Assembly: GCF_039908645.1 (NCBI RefSeq)
Contig: NZ_CP150917.1
Span: forward strand, 902,501-966,500
Direction: 5' to 3'
DNA length: 64,000 nt
From: Pseudomonas helvetica
GTDB lineage: Bacteria; Pseudomonadota; Gammaproteobacteria; Pseudomonadales; Pseudomonadaceae
In this document: positions 57,095 through 64,000 of the stretch, piece by piece
Layout: each line of letters opens with the position of its first letter
Numbering within the stretch: position 1 is the stretch's first letter
Notes under the pieces: generated by a model
Seen by the model: only the letters and a program-made list of their open reading frames with translations
Told to the model about the DNA's origin: nothing
Databases searched by the model: none
Program-made: the position numbers and the translations under genes

Positions 57095-57120
57095 GAAAGC
57101 CCCCAGTAATGGGGGCTTTC
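57095..57120. terminator. Terminator downstream of ychF
   Basis: GAAAGCCCCCA / TGGGGGCTTTC hairpin, 59 bases past the ychF stop on the minus strand and inside the island end, so the island supplies the terminator for ychF. Confidence 0.75.
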
Positions 57121-57178
57121 TGGAGATTTCTGAGCTGCAATGCAACCCTAAGCAATCACCTACAATGCCAACTACAAC

Positions 57179-58279
57179 TTAGACGTTGAAGCGGAAGTGC
57201 ATCACATCGCCGTCTTTGACGATGTAATCCTTGCCTTCCAGACGCCATTTACCGGCTTCTTTGGCACCGGCTTCGCCTTTGTACTGGATGAAGTCGTTGT
57301 AGGCGATGACTTCGGCGCGAATGAAGCCTTTCTCGAAGTCGGTGTGGATCACGCCAGCGGCTTGTGGTGCGGTGGCACCGACGCGGACGGTCCAGGCGCG
57401 GACTTCTTCAACGCCGGCGGTGAAATAGGTCTGCAGGTGCAGCATTTCGTAGCCAGCGCGGATTACGCGGTTCAGGCCAGGTTCTTCGAGACCCAGGGCT
57501 TCGAGGAACATGTCTTTTTCTTCGCCGTCTTCAAGTTCGGCGATTTCCGCTTCGATCTTGTTGCAGACCGGCACAACCATTGCGCCTTCTTCTTCGGCGA
57601 TGGCCTTGACCACGTCGAGTAGCGGGTTGTTTTCGAAGCCGTCTTCGGCAACGTTGGCGATGTACATGACCGGTTTGGTGGTCAGCAGGTGGAAGCCACG
57701 GATCACCGCTTTCTCATCGGTGCTCATGTTCTTCATCAGGCTGCGCGCAGGCTTGCCGATGGTGAAGTGAGCGATCAACTGCTCCAGCAGGCCTTTCTGA
57801 ACCACGGCGTCCTTGTCACCGCCCTTGGCGTTGCGGGTGACTTTCTGCAGTTGCTTCTCGCAGCTATCGAGGTCGGCGAAGATCAGTTCGAGGTCGATGA
57901 TCTCGATGTCGCGTTTCGGGTCGACGCTGTTGGAAACGTGAATCACGTTCTCGTCTTCGAAGCAGCGGACCACGTGAGCGATGGCATCGGTTTCGCGGAT
58001 GTTGGCCAGAAACTTGTTGCCCAGACCTTCACCTTTCGAGGCGCCGGCAACCAGGCCGGCGATGTCGACGAATTCCATGGTGGTCGGCAGGATGCGCTTT
58101 GGATTGACGATGGCCGCCAGGGCCTCCAGACGCTTATCCGGCATCGGCACGATACCGGTATTCGGTTCGATGGTGCAGAAGGGGAAGTTCTCGGCCGCGA
58201 TACCGGATTTGGTCAGGGCGTTGAACAGGGTGGACTTGCCGACGTTAGGCAGGCCGACGATGCCGCAATTGAATCCCAT
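57179..58279 (-). CDS. ychF: YchF, Obg-family ATPase
   Basis: 366 residues from ATG 58279; the usual length is 363. P-loop GLPNVGKST (8-16), the ATP-selective NKIE-type motif in [12 protein letters not shown] in place of NKxD, and the TGS domain ending ...[11 protein letters not shown]. It binds ribosomes and is linked to oxidative stress. The last codons double as the presumed island attachment site; the insertion has left the reading frame and stop intact. Pth follows the same order as in other Pseudomonas. Confidence 0.96.
   Translation of the reverse strand: MGFNCGIVGLPNVGKSTLFNALTKSGIAAENFPFCTIEPNTGIVPMPDKRLEALAAIVNPKRILPTTMEFVDIAGLVAGASKGEGLGNKFLANIRETDAIAHVVRCFEDENVIHVSNSVDPKRDIEIIDLELIFADLDSCEKQLQKVTRNAKGGDKDAVVQKGLLEQLIAHFTIGKPARSLMKNMSTDEKAVIRGFHLLTTKPVMYIANVAEDGFENNPLLDVVKAIAEEEGAMVVPVCNKIEAEIAELEDGEEKDMFLEALGLEEPGLNRVIRAGYEMLHLQTYFTAGVEEVRAWTVRVGATAPQAAGVIHTDFEKGFIRAEVIAYNDFIQYKGEAGAKEAGKWRLEGKDYIVKDGDVMHFRFNV
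57180..57198. repeat. Candidate attachment site 3 (ychF 3' end)
   Basis: TAGACGTTGAAGCGGAAGT, the reverse complement of the final ychF codons and stop. It matches site 1 at 17 and site 2 at 16 of 19 positions and would be the attR/attB copy. Confidence 0.6.
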
Positions 58280-58302
58280 GGTGTTTCCCCTAGGAGTTAG
58301 AG

Positions 58303-58887
58303 TCAGGCCTTCTGGCTGTGCAGGTTTTTCATCGCGCGGTTCCATTCTCCGGCGAGGATATCCGGCAGCACGCCGAGGGCAAAGTCGATGCTGGCATCGA
58401 GTTTTTCCTGTTCGGCGCGTGGCGCACGACCCAGGACAAAGTTTGAAACCATACTGGCAACGCCTGGGTGGCCAATGCCGAGCCGCAAGCGGTAAAAGGT
58501 ATTTTGATTGCCCAGTTGCGCGATGATGTCGCGCAACCCGTTGTGACCGCCATGCCCGCCGCCCTGCTTGAGCTTGGCAACGCCGGGTGGCAAGTCGAGT
58601 TCGTCATGCGCCACCAGTATTTCTTCCGGTTTGATCCGGAAGAAACCGGCAAGAGCCGCCACGGCCTGGCCGCTACGGTTCATGTAGGTGGTGGGAATCA
58701 ACAGACGAACATCCTGACCCTGATACGAGAAGCGCCCGGTCAGGCCGAAATATTTGCGATCGGCCACAAGGTTGACGCCTTGTGCTTGCGCGATGCGCTC
58801 AACAAAAAAGGCCCCTGCGTTATGCCGGGTCTGTTCGTATTCGGCGCCTGGATTTCCCAGGCCAACGATCAGTTTTATGGCAGTCAC
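58303..58887 (-). CDS. pth: Peptidyl-tRNA hydrolase
   Basis: 194 residues from GTG 58887; the open frame upstream is non-conserved. [17 protein letters not shown] gives catalytic His22 and substrate-binding Asn12, followed by YMNRSG and HDELDLPPG with the catalytic Asp. It frees tRNAs from stalled peptidyl-tRNA. It lies 23 bases upstream of ychF in the same direction, so both are probably on one transcript. Confidence 0.95.
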   Translation of the reverse strand: MTAIKLIVGLGNPGAEYEQTRHNAGAFFVERIAQAQGVNLVADRKYFGLTGRFSYQGQDVRLLIPTTYMNRSGQAVAALAGFFRIKPEEILVAHDELDLPPGVAKLKQGGGHGGHNGLRDIIAQLGNQNTFYRLRLGIGHPGVASMVSNFVLGRAPRAEQEKLDASIDFALGVLPDILAGEWNRAMKNLHSQKA

Positions 58888-59056
58888 ATCAGGGGCCCTT
58901 CTTTGGAGTGGTGGATAACATCGCTGCAATGGGGGTGTGCGGCGAAAGTGGACGAAAAATGCTCATTTACCATTATGTAAACTTCGCGTTCCCGCCCGCT
59001 TTCTCGCTACGTTCCAGTCCGCGATGTTACTGGGTCACTCCAGCGTACAGAGTGAA

Positions 59057-59656
59057 TTACTCTGCAGCGCCTTCTGCAGCTTCTGGAGCAACACGTGGAG
59101 CGTGAACGTTGGCAACAGCCAGGTCGTTACCGTGAGCCAGAGCAACAAATTCAACGCCTTTAGGGGCCTTGAGGTCGGACAGGTGAATGATCGAACCGAT
59201 TTCGGCGTTAGCCAGGTCGACTTCGATGAATTCAGGCAGGTCTTTTGGCAGGCAGGAAACTTCAACTTCAGCAACAACGTGCGAAATTTCGCCGCCTTTT
59301 TTCACTGCAGCAGCTTCGTTGACGAAGTGCACAGGAACGTGAGCGGACAGTTTCTGACCAGCAACAACGCGTACGAAGTCAGCGTGCATCACGTGGCCTT
59401 TGGCCGGGTGACGCTGCAGAGCCTTGATGATTACGTTTTGCTTGGTGCCGCCAACATTCAGCTCGATGATGTGGCTGTAAGCCGCTTCGTTTTCGAGCAG
59501 TTTGGCAACTTCTTTGGCCAGCATGCTGATGGATTCAGGGGCTTTTTCGCCACCGTAAACTACAGCTGGAACCAGGCTTGCGAGACGACGCAGGCGGCGG
59601 CTCGCACCTTTCCCCAGGTCGGAACGCACTTCAGCATTCAGAGTAAAATCGTTCAT
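59057..59656 (-). CDS. rplY: Ribosomal protein bL25, long CTC form
   Basis: 199 residues from ATG 59656, TTTGGAGA upstream. The N-terminal L25 domain ([20 protein letters not shown]) binds 5S rRNA; a C-terminal TL5-type beta domain (from about 100) makes it the longer general-stress form rather than the 94-residue E. coli L25. The acidic/Ala end EAAEGAAE is typical. Confidence 0.95.
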   Translation of the reverse strand: MNDFTLNAEVRSDLGKGASRRLRRLASLVPAVVYGGEKAPESISMLAKEVAKLLENEAAYSHIIELNVGGTKQNVIIKALQRHPAKGHVMHADFVRVVAGQKLSAHVPVHFVNEAAAVKKGGEISHVVAEVEVSCLPKDLPEFIEVDLANAEIGSIIHLSDLKAPKGVEFVALAHGNDLAVANVHAPRVAPEAAEGAAE

Positions 59657-59721
59657 GTTGTATCTCCAAAATAACCACATTCGCCCCAGCGTTTGCGACC
59701 AGCGCTAAAGGCGATATGGGC

Positions 59722-59766
59722 AAAAAAGCCCCGCCCCGACAGGTTATGCCGGGGCGGGGCGCTTTT
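59722..59766 (-). terminator. Terminator after prs
   Basis: GCCCCGCCCCG / CGGGGCGGGGC, a very stable 11-pair stem. On the minus strand it ends in a T run, between prs and rplY. Confidence 0.85.
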
Positions 59767-59798
59767 CGTCATCGAGATGTATCCGAAGGGCAGGGCCC

Positions 59799-60740
59799 TT
59801 AGCGGAACATCGCGCTGATCGATTCTTCGTTGCTGATGCGGCGAACTGCTTCGGCAACTACCGGTGCGATATCCAGTTGGCGGATACGTGCACAGGCTTG
59901 TGCTGCAGCGGACAGCGGGATGGTGTTAGTCACCACCAGCTCGTCCAGCACGGAATTTTCAATGTTTTCGATGGCCCGACCCGACAGCACAGGGTGTGTG
60001 CAGTAGGCAAAGACTTTGGCAGCGCCATGCTCTTTCAAGGCTTTAGCCGCGTGGCACAGAGTGCCGGCGGTATCGACCATGTCGTCAACCAGAATACAGG
60101 TACGCCCTTCGACATCACCGATGATATGCATCACTTCAGAGTGATTGGCTTTCTCACGGCGCTTGTCGATGATCCCGAGATCCACGCCCAGGGATTTGGC
60201 AACAGCACGTGCACGCACGACGCCGCCAATGTCCGGGGACACGATCATCAGGTTTTCGAAGCGTTGATCTTCGATGTCATCCACCAGTACCGGGGAGCCG
60301 TAGATGTTATCTACCGGAATATCGAAGAAGCCCTGGATCTGGTCAGCATGCAAATCAACCGTGAGAACACGATCGATGCCGACTACGGTAAGCATGTCAG
60401 CGACGACTTTCGCGCTGATAGCCACACGTGCGGAACGCGGACGGCGATCCTGACGGGCATAACCAAAGTAGGGGATCACCGCAGTGATTCGAGTGGCTGA
60501 GGAACGACGGAAGGCATCAGCCATCACGACGAGTTCCATCAGGTTATCGTTGGTCGGAGCGCAAGTCGGCTGAATAATGAAGACGTCTTTACCGCGGACG
60601 TTTTCATTGATCTCGGCAGTGATTTCGCCGTCGGAGAACTTACCGACAGAAATGTCACCGAGAGGGATATGCAGCTGACGTACGACACGCCGAGCCAGAT
60701 CGGGGTTAGCGTTCCCCGTAAAGACCATCATCTTGGACAC
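59799..60740 (-). CDS. prs: Ribose-phosphate pyrophosphokinase
   Basis: 313 residues from GTG 60740 (protein [14 protein letters not shown]), the standard length; an upstream extension is not conserved. [12 protein letters not shown] is the class-I PRPP synthetase signature and [13 protein letters not shown] the PRPP loop. It makes PRPP for nucleotide, His and Trp synthesis. It follows tRNA-Gln by 46 bases. Confidence 0.96.
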   Translation of the reverse strand: MSKMMVFTGNANPDLARRVVRQLHIPLGDISVGKFSDGEITAEINENVRGKDVFIIQPTCAPTNDNLMELVVMADAFRRSSATRITAVIPYFGYARQDRRPRSARVAISAKVVADMLTVVGIDRVLTVDLHADQIQGFFDIPVDNIYGSPVLVDDIEDQRFENLMIVSPDIGGVVRARAVAKSLGVDLGIIDKRREKANHSEVMHIIGDVEGRTCILVDDMVDTAGTLCHAAKALKEHGAAKVFAYCTHPVLSGRAIENIENSVLDELVVTNTIPLSAAAQACARIRQLDIAPVVAEAVRRISNEESISAMFR

Positions 60741-60786
60741 GCGCAGTACCTGAAGGCTGAGGGTAACCTGGATGAGTATAGGAAAA

Positions 60787-60861
60787 TGGCAGGGGCGGCT
60801 GGATTCGAACCAACGCATGGCAGGATCAAAACCTGCTGCCTTACCGCTTGGCGACGCCCCT
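60787..60861 (-). tRNA. tRNA-Gln (TTG)
   Basis: A 75-base minus-strand cloverleaf, anticodon TTG in the loop TTTTGAT, T-loop GTTCGAATC, encoded CCA, between ispE and prs as in other Pseudomonas. Confidence 0.95.
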
Positions 60862-60897
60862 GTATCTGTTGCAACGAGTACCCAGTACCCGGTTCTT

Positions 60898-61749
60898 TTA
60901 GAGCAGACTTTGCAGCTTGCGATGCAACATCGAAACGTTGCTTCCTTTTGCTACAAACCCTGTAAGGGTCTCTGTAAGAAGGGCCGAGACTTTATCAGCT
61001 TCAGCTTTGCTTGGGAAGCCCCCAAACACACAACTTCCAGTTCCGGTGAGTTTTGCTTCGGTAAATTTACCTAACAAATTCAAAGCGTTACGTACCTCTG
61101 GATAACGCCTTGTTACCACCGGTAAGCAGTCATTTCGACTGTTTCCCTTGGGAACGGGGCGCACTTTAATGGGAGAAGAGTTACGTGTCAACAGCGGATC
61201 TGAAAAAATTTCTGCTGTACTTACAGATACTTGCGGCACCAGCACGAGATACCACGGTTCTTCCGGGTCTACAGGGGTGAGCTTTTCTCCCACGCCTTCA
61301 GCAAAAGCCGCATGCCCACGGACGAAAACCGGGACGTCTGCGCCCAGCGTCAGGCCCAGCGTGGCCAGTTGATCCTCGCCCCAGCCCAGTTGCCAGAGAT
61401 GATTGAGGCCCAGCAGCGTGGTGGCCGCATTCGAACTGCCGCCGCCGATTCCGCCGCCCATGGGCAGGATTTTTTCGATCCAGATATCAATGCCCAGTGA
61501 ACAACCGGATTGTTCCTGAAGTTTTTTGGCGGCTTTGACGATCAGGTTGCTGTCGTGAGGGACGCCTTCGAACTCGGTGTGCAGGCGAATGACACCGTCA
61601 TCGCGTACGGCGAAGGTGATTTCGTCGCCGTAATCGAGAAATTGAAACAGCGTCTGCAACTCGTGGTAGCCGTCTTCACGGCGGCCCAGGATATGCAGCA
61701 TCAAATTCAGTTTTGCCGGCGAGGGCAGGGTCAGGCGAGTGGCAGGCAT
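60898..61749 (-). CDS. ispE: 4-(cytidine 5'-diphospho)-2-C-methyl-D-erythritol kinase
   Basis: 283 residues. GHMP kinase motifs: [21 protein letters not shown] at the start (catalytic Lys14), the ATP loop [18 protein letters not shown] near 94-111, and [12 protein letters not shown] near the end. It performs the fourth step of the MEP isoprenoid pathway. Its ATG is 1 base after the lolB stop, so translation is coupled. Confidence 0.95.
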   Translation of the reverse strand: MPATRLTLPSPAKLNLMLHILGRREDGYHELQTLFQFLDYGDEITFAVRDDGVIRLHTEFEGVPHDSNLIVKAAKKLQEQSGCSLGIDIWIEKILPMGGGIGGGSSNAATTLLGLNHLWQLGWGEDQLATLGLTLGADVPVFVRGHAAFAEGVGEKLTPVDPEEPWYLVLVPQVSVSTAEIFSDPLLTRNSSPIKVRPVPKGNSRNDCLPVVTRRYPEVRNALNLLGKFTEAKLTGTGSCVFGGFPSKAEADKVSALLTETLTGFVAKGSNVSMLHRKLQSLL

Positions 61750-61750
61750 G

Positions 61751-62368
61751 TCATTGCCCCAATTTGCGAGGTTGCCAGTCCTTGATCACCAGCGTGACAT
61801 CAAGGTCGGTGCCGTGCAGTTTGATCCGCTCGGGCAGCCAATAACCGTTTTGCTGGATGTAGCTGAGGTACTCGACTTGCCAGCCATCCTGCTCGAGATT
61901 GGCCAGGCGACTGTCGGCATCCAGGTTCAGGCGGCTTTTGCTGTCAGGTGCAGGCAATCCGCGAACCCACCAGACCAAATGCGAAACCGGCAGTTTCCAG
62001 CCCAGCTGTTCTTCAAGCAGGGCTTCAGGCGTTGGCGCCTCAAAGCGACCCTGGTTGGCCACTTCCAGCGAGACCTGGCCAGGACGACCGGTCAGGCGGG
62101 CAGCACCGCGACCCAACGGGCCGGACAGACGAATATCGTAGTAGTCCTGTCGTTGCAGCCAGAACACGGTGCCGCTGCCCGAGTCTTTCGGGGCCCGGAT
62201 ACCGACCTTGCCGTTGATTTGCCAGCCATCGAGGCTGGTCAGTTGCTGTTTGTGCTCGCGCCATTGCGCGGGGTTGCCGTGGCCCTCGACGGATTCACGG
62301 GCGCCAAAGCCCGCGCAACCGGCGAGCAGGGCGATGAAGCTGAAAACGATGATGTGGCGCAAAAACAT
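61751..62368 (-). CDS. lolB: Outer-membrane lipoprotein receptor LolB
   Basis: 205 residues, lipobox LLAGC with Cys18 as the modified residue. The mature part holds the LolB beta-barrel pattern ([18 protein letters not shown], later WVRGLPAP). LolB takes lipoproteins from LolA and places them in the outer membrane. It sits between the TPR gene (4-base gap) and ispE (1-base gap), forming one operon. Confidence 0.94.
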   Translation of the reverse strand: MFLRHIIVFSFIALLAGCAGFGARESVEGHGNPAQWREHKQQLTSLDGWQINGKVGIRAPKDSGSGTVFWLQRQDYYDIRLSGPLGRGAARLTGRPGQVSLEVANQGRFEAPTPEALLEEQLGWKLPVSHLVWWVRGLPAPDSKSRLNLDADSRLANLEQDGWQVEYLSYIQQNGYWLPERIKLHGTDLDVTLVIKDWQPRKLGQ

Positions 62369-62372
62369 GATT

Positions 62373-64000
62373 TTAAAGAGTCTCGGAACCGGTCAGGCGC
62401 TTGATGGTGCTGCGCAGGGTTGGGCTGTCGGGTTGTTCCTTGAGGAATTTGCCCCAGATTTGTTTGGCTTCGCGTTGCTTGCCGTTGGCCCACAGGACTT
62501 CACCCAGGTGCGCCGCGACTTCCTGATCGGGGAAACGCTCCAGGGCCTGGCGCAAGTAGCGTTCGGCGACATCGAGGTTGCCCAGGCGGTAATTCACCCA
62601 GCCGAGGCTGTCGAGAACAGCCGGGTCTTCCGGGTTCAGCTGGTGCGCGTGCTCGATCAAGGTCTTGGCTTCGTCGTAACGCGTGGTGCGGTCGGACAGG
62701 GTGTAACCGAGGGCATTCAGCGCCATGGCGTTATCCGGATCACGCTTGATGATCAGTCGCAGGTCTTTTTCCATCTGCGCCAGGTCATTGCGTTTTTCCG
62801 CGAGCATGGCCCGGGTATAAAGCAGATTCAGATCGTCCGGATACTGCTTCAAGCCTTTATCGAGAACGGCCCAGGCGCGATCATCCTGCTTGTTGGCAGA
62901 CAGGGTTTCGGCTTCGATCAGATACAGCTGGATCGCGTAATCCGGTTGTTCGTCGCGTGCTCTGGCCAAACGGCTTTGGGCTTCGGCGGTGCGTCCGTTG
63001 TTCATCAGGATGTCGGACTGACGCAGTTGCGCCGGCAAATAGTCGTTGCCCGGGCCGACCAGTGCGTACTCGATCAGGGCGCCTTGCGGGTCGTTGCGTT
63101 CTTCGGCGATGCGACCCAGGTTCAGGTGGGCCGAGTCGACATGGCTTTCCCGGGCGATCAGGTCTTCCAGGTAACCCTTGGCCTCCTTCCAGGCCTTGGC
63201 TTCCAGGCAAACCAGTGCCAGGGAATAGCGCAACTCGTCGTCTTCCGGATACTGCTGGACCAGGCTTGAGAACTGCTCTTTGGCGTCGTCCATGCGGTCC
63301 TGTTCGACCAGCATGCGGGCATACGTCAGGCGCAAGCGTTTGTCGTCCGGGTATTTGCGGATGCTTTTTTCCAGCAGCGGCAGCGCTTCTTTGCCACGGT
63401 TAAGGCTTTGCAGCAGGCGCGCGCGCAACAGAATCGGGGCGATTTCACCGTCTTGCGGAGGATTTTTCTCAAGCAGCGCCAGTGCGCCCTTGGTGTCACC
63501 GTCCTGTTGCAGCAACAGGGCCTTTCCGAAAATCAGTTGGCTGTTTTTCGGATGGCGCAGCAGCAAACGGTCAAAACTCTTCATCAGGCCGTTGCGGGTG
63601 TCCTGATCGGTATCGGCTGCAGACAGGGCGAGGAAGTCGAAGTGAGTATCGCCCTTGCCCAGCAGAACCTTCTCCATATAGGCCATGGAGTCGTCATAAC
63701 GCCCGGCGCGGGCCAGCTGCACGGCGGCGGCGCGCTGTGCTTCGAGGTCGTTCGGCGCGTTTTTCGCCCAGATCAGCGAGCTATCAAGCGCTGCCTGATC
63801 GGCGCCAAGGTATTCGGCGATGCGAAAGGCTCGCTCGGAGATGCCCGGGTCCTGGGTGTTGACGGCCTGGGTCACGTAGTTGTCCAGGGCAATGTCGAAA
63901 CGATTGCGTTGGCCAGCCAGTTCCGCGCTCAGCAGGCTGAAGATCGTGTCTTCGCTGAACGAGCTGTAAACCTTGGGCTTTTCAGGGGCCTTCGTGCTGC
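62373..64000 (-). CDS. TPR-repeat protein, 5' end outside the window
   Basis: At least 542 residues, open to the window edge; the true start lies beyond 64000. Tandem 34-residue TPR units are clear (for example [60 protein letters not shown]). A protein of this kind precedes lolB in other Pseudomonas and is thought to be a periplasmic or membrane-bound TPR protein, but its signal region is not visible here. First in the operon with lolB and ispE. Confidence 0.88.
   Translation of the reverse strand, partial: STKAPEKPKVYSSFSEDTIFSLLSAELAGQRNRFDIALDNYVTQAVNTQDPGISERAFRIAEYLGADQAALDSSLIWAKNAPNDLEAQRAAAVQLARAGRYDDSMAYMEKVLLGKGDTHFDFLALSAADTDQDTRNGLMKSFDRLLLRHPKNSQLIFGKALLLQQDGDTKGALALLEKNPPQDGEIAPILLRARLLQSLNRGKEALPLLEKSIRKYPDDKRLRLTYARMLVEQDRMDDAKEQFSSLVQQYPEDDELRYSLALVCLEAKAWKEAKGYLEDLIARESHVDSAHLNLGRIAEERNDPQGALIEYALVGPGNDYLPAQLRQSDILMNNGRTAEAQSRLARARDEQPDYAIQLYLIEAETLSANKQDDRAWAVLDKGLKQYPDDLNLLYTRAMLAEKRNDLAQMEKDLRLIIKRDPDNAMALNALGYTLSDRTTRYDEAKTLIEHAHQLNPEDPAVLDSLGWVNYRLGNLDVAERYLRQALERFPDQEVAAHLGEVLWANGKQREAKQIWGKFLKEQPDSPTLRSTIKRLTGSETL

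Overview
The window reads as chromosomal DNA of a Pseudomonas of the fluorescens lineage. The 16S-tRNA-Ile-tRNA-Ala-23S-5S operon, the GC-rich codon use, the REP-type intergenic repeats and the gene order all fit. From memory, the two flanks follow the order of the P. aeruginosa PA4690-PA4667 segment: rrn, pqi/let genes, mksFEB, holD, rimI, an acidic protein and carbonic anhydrase on the left; ychF, pth, rplY, prs, tRNA-Gln, ispE, lolB and a TPR protein on the right. The tRNA-Met and higBA found between them also neighbour ychF in that genome. The roughly 42 kb between carbonic anhydrase and ychF is therefore a variable region.

Layout. 1-4066: rRNA operon (5' end of 16S missing) and its terminator. 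4171-7736: a lipid-transport set of the PqiA/LetA and PqiB/LetB families, with the LetA halves on two genes and a six-MCE LetB-like protein. 7812-12617: mksF-mksE-mksB condensin operon (minus strand), diverging from holD-rimI (12836-14027). 14187-15383: acidic protein and beta-carbonic anhydrase. 15405-32889: mixed accessory genes, including a SET-domain methyltransferase, a secreted phosphoesterase with an unknown secreted neighbour, a MntA/HepT pair whose HepT has an early stop, transporters, HigBA with a visible operator, a lipoprotein hydrolase, gamma-glutamyltransferase, and tRNA-Met. 33006-39193: chemoreceptor, Fsr-like exporter, a lone panB and a MocR-type regulator.

39384-57198 looks like two genomic islands inserted in tandem at the 3' end of ychF. 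Three near-identical 19-bp sites lie in the same orientation, the last being the ychF stop region. Just inside each of the two left sites is a homologous block of about 480 bp carrying an AlpA-type excisionase/regulator relic, each broken by a different single-base deletion. The left island carries a small monooxygenase, AraC, GST, aldo-keto reductase/LysR and a DUF3592 pair. The right island carries vgrG, an Rhs toxin with a hydrophobic 142-residue tip, a two-helix candidate immunity protein, an IS630 relic, two unknown small genes and a P4-type integrase broken by a stop and a frameshift. Both islands look fixed in place.

57179-64000: conserved minus-strand housekeeping block. The most interesting material is the tandem-island architecture and the Rhs tip/immunity pair. 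The HepT early stop and the uncharacterised DUF3592/glycine-rich pair come next. All family names rest on motifs read by eye; no database search was run.
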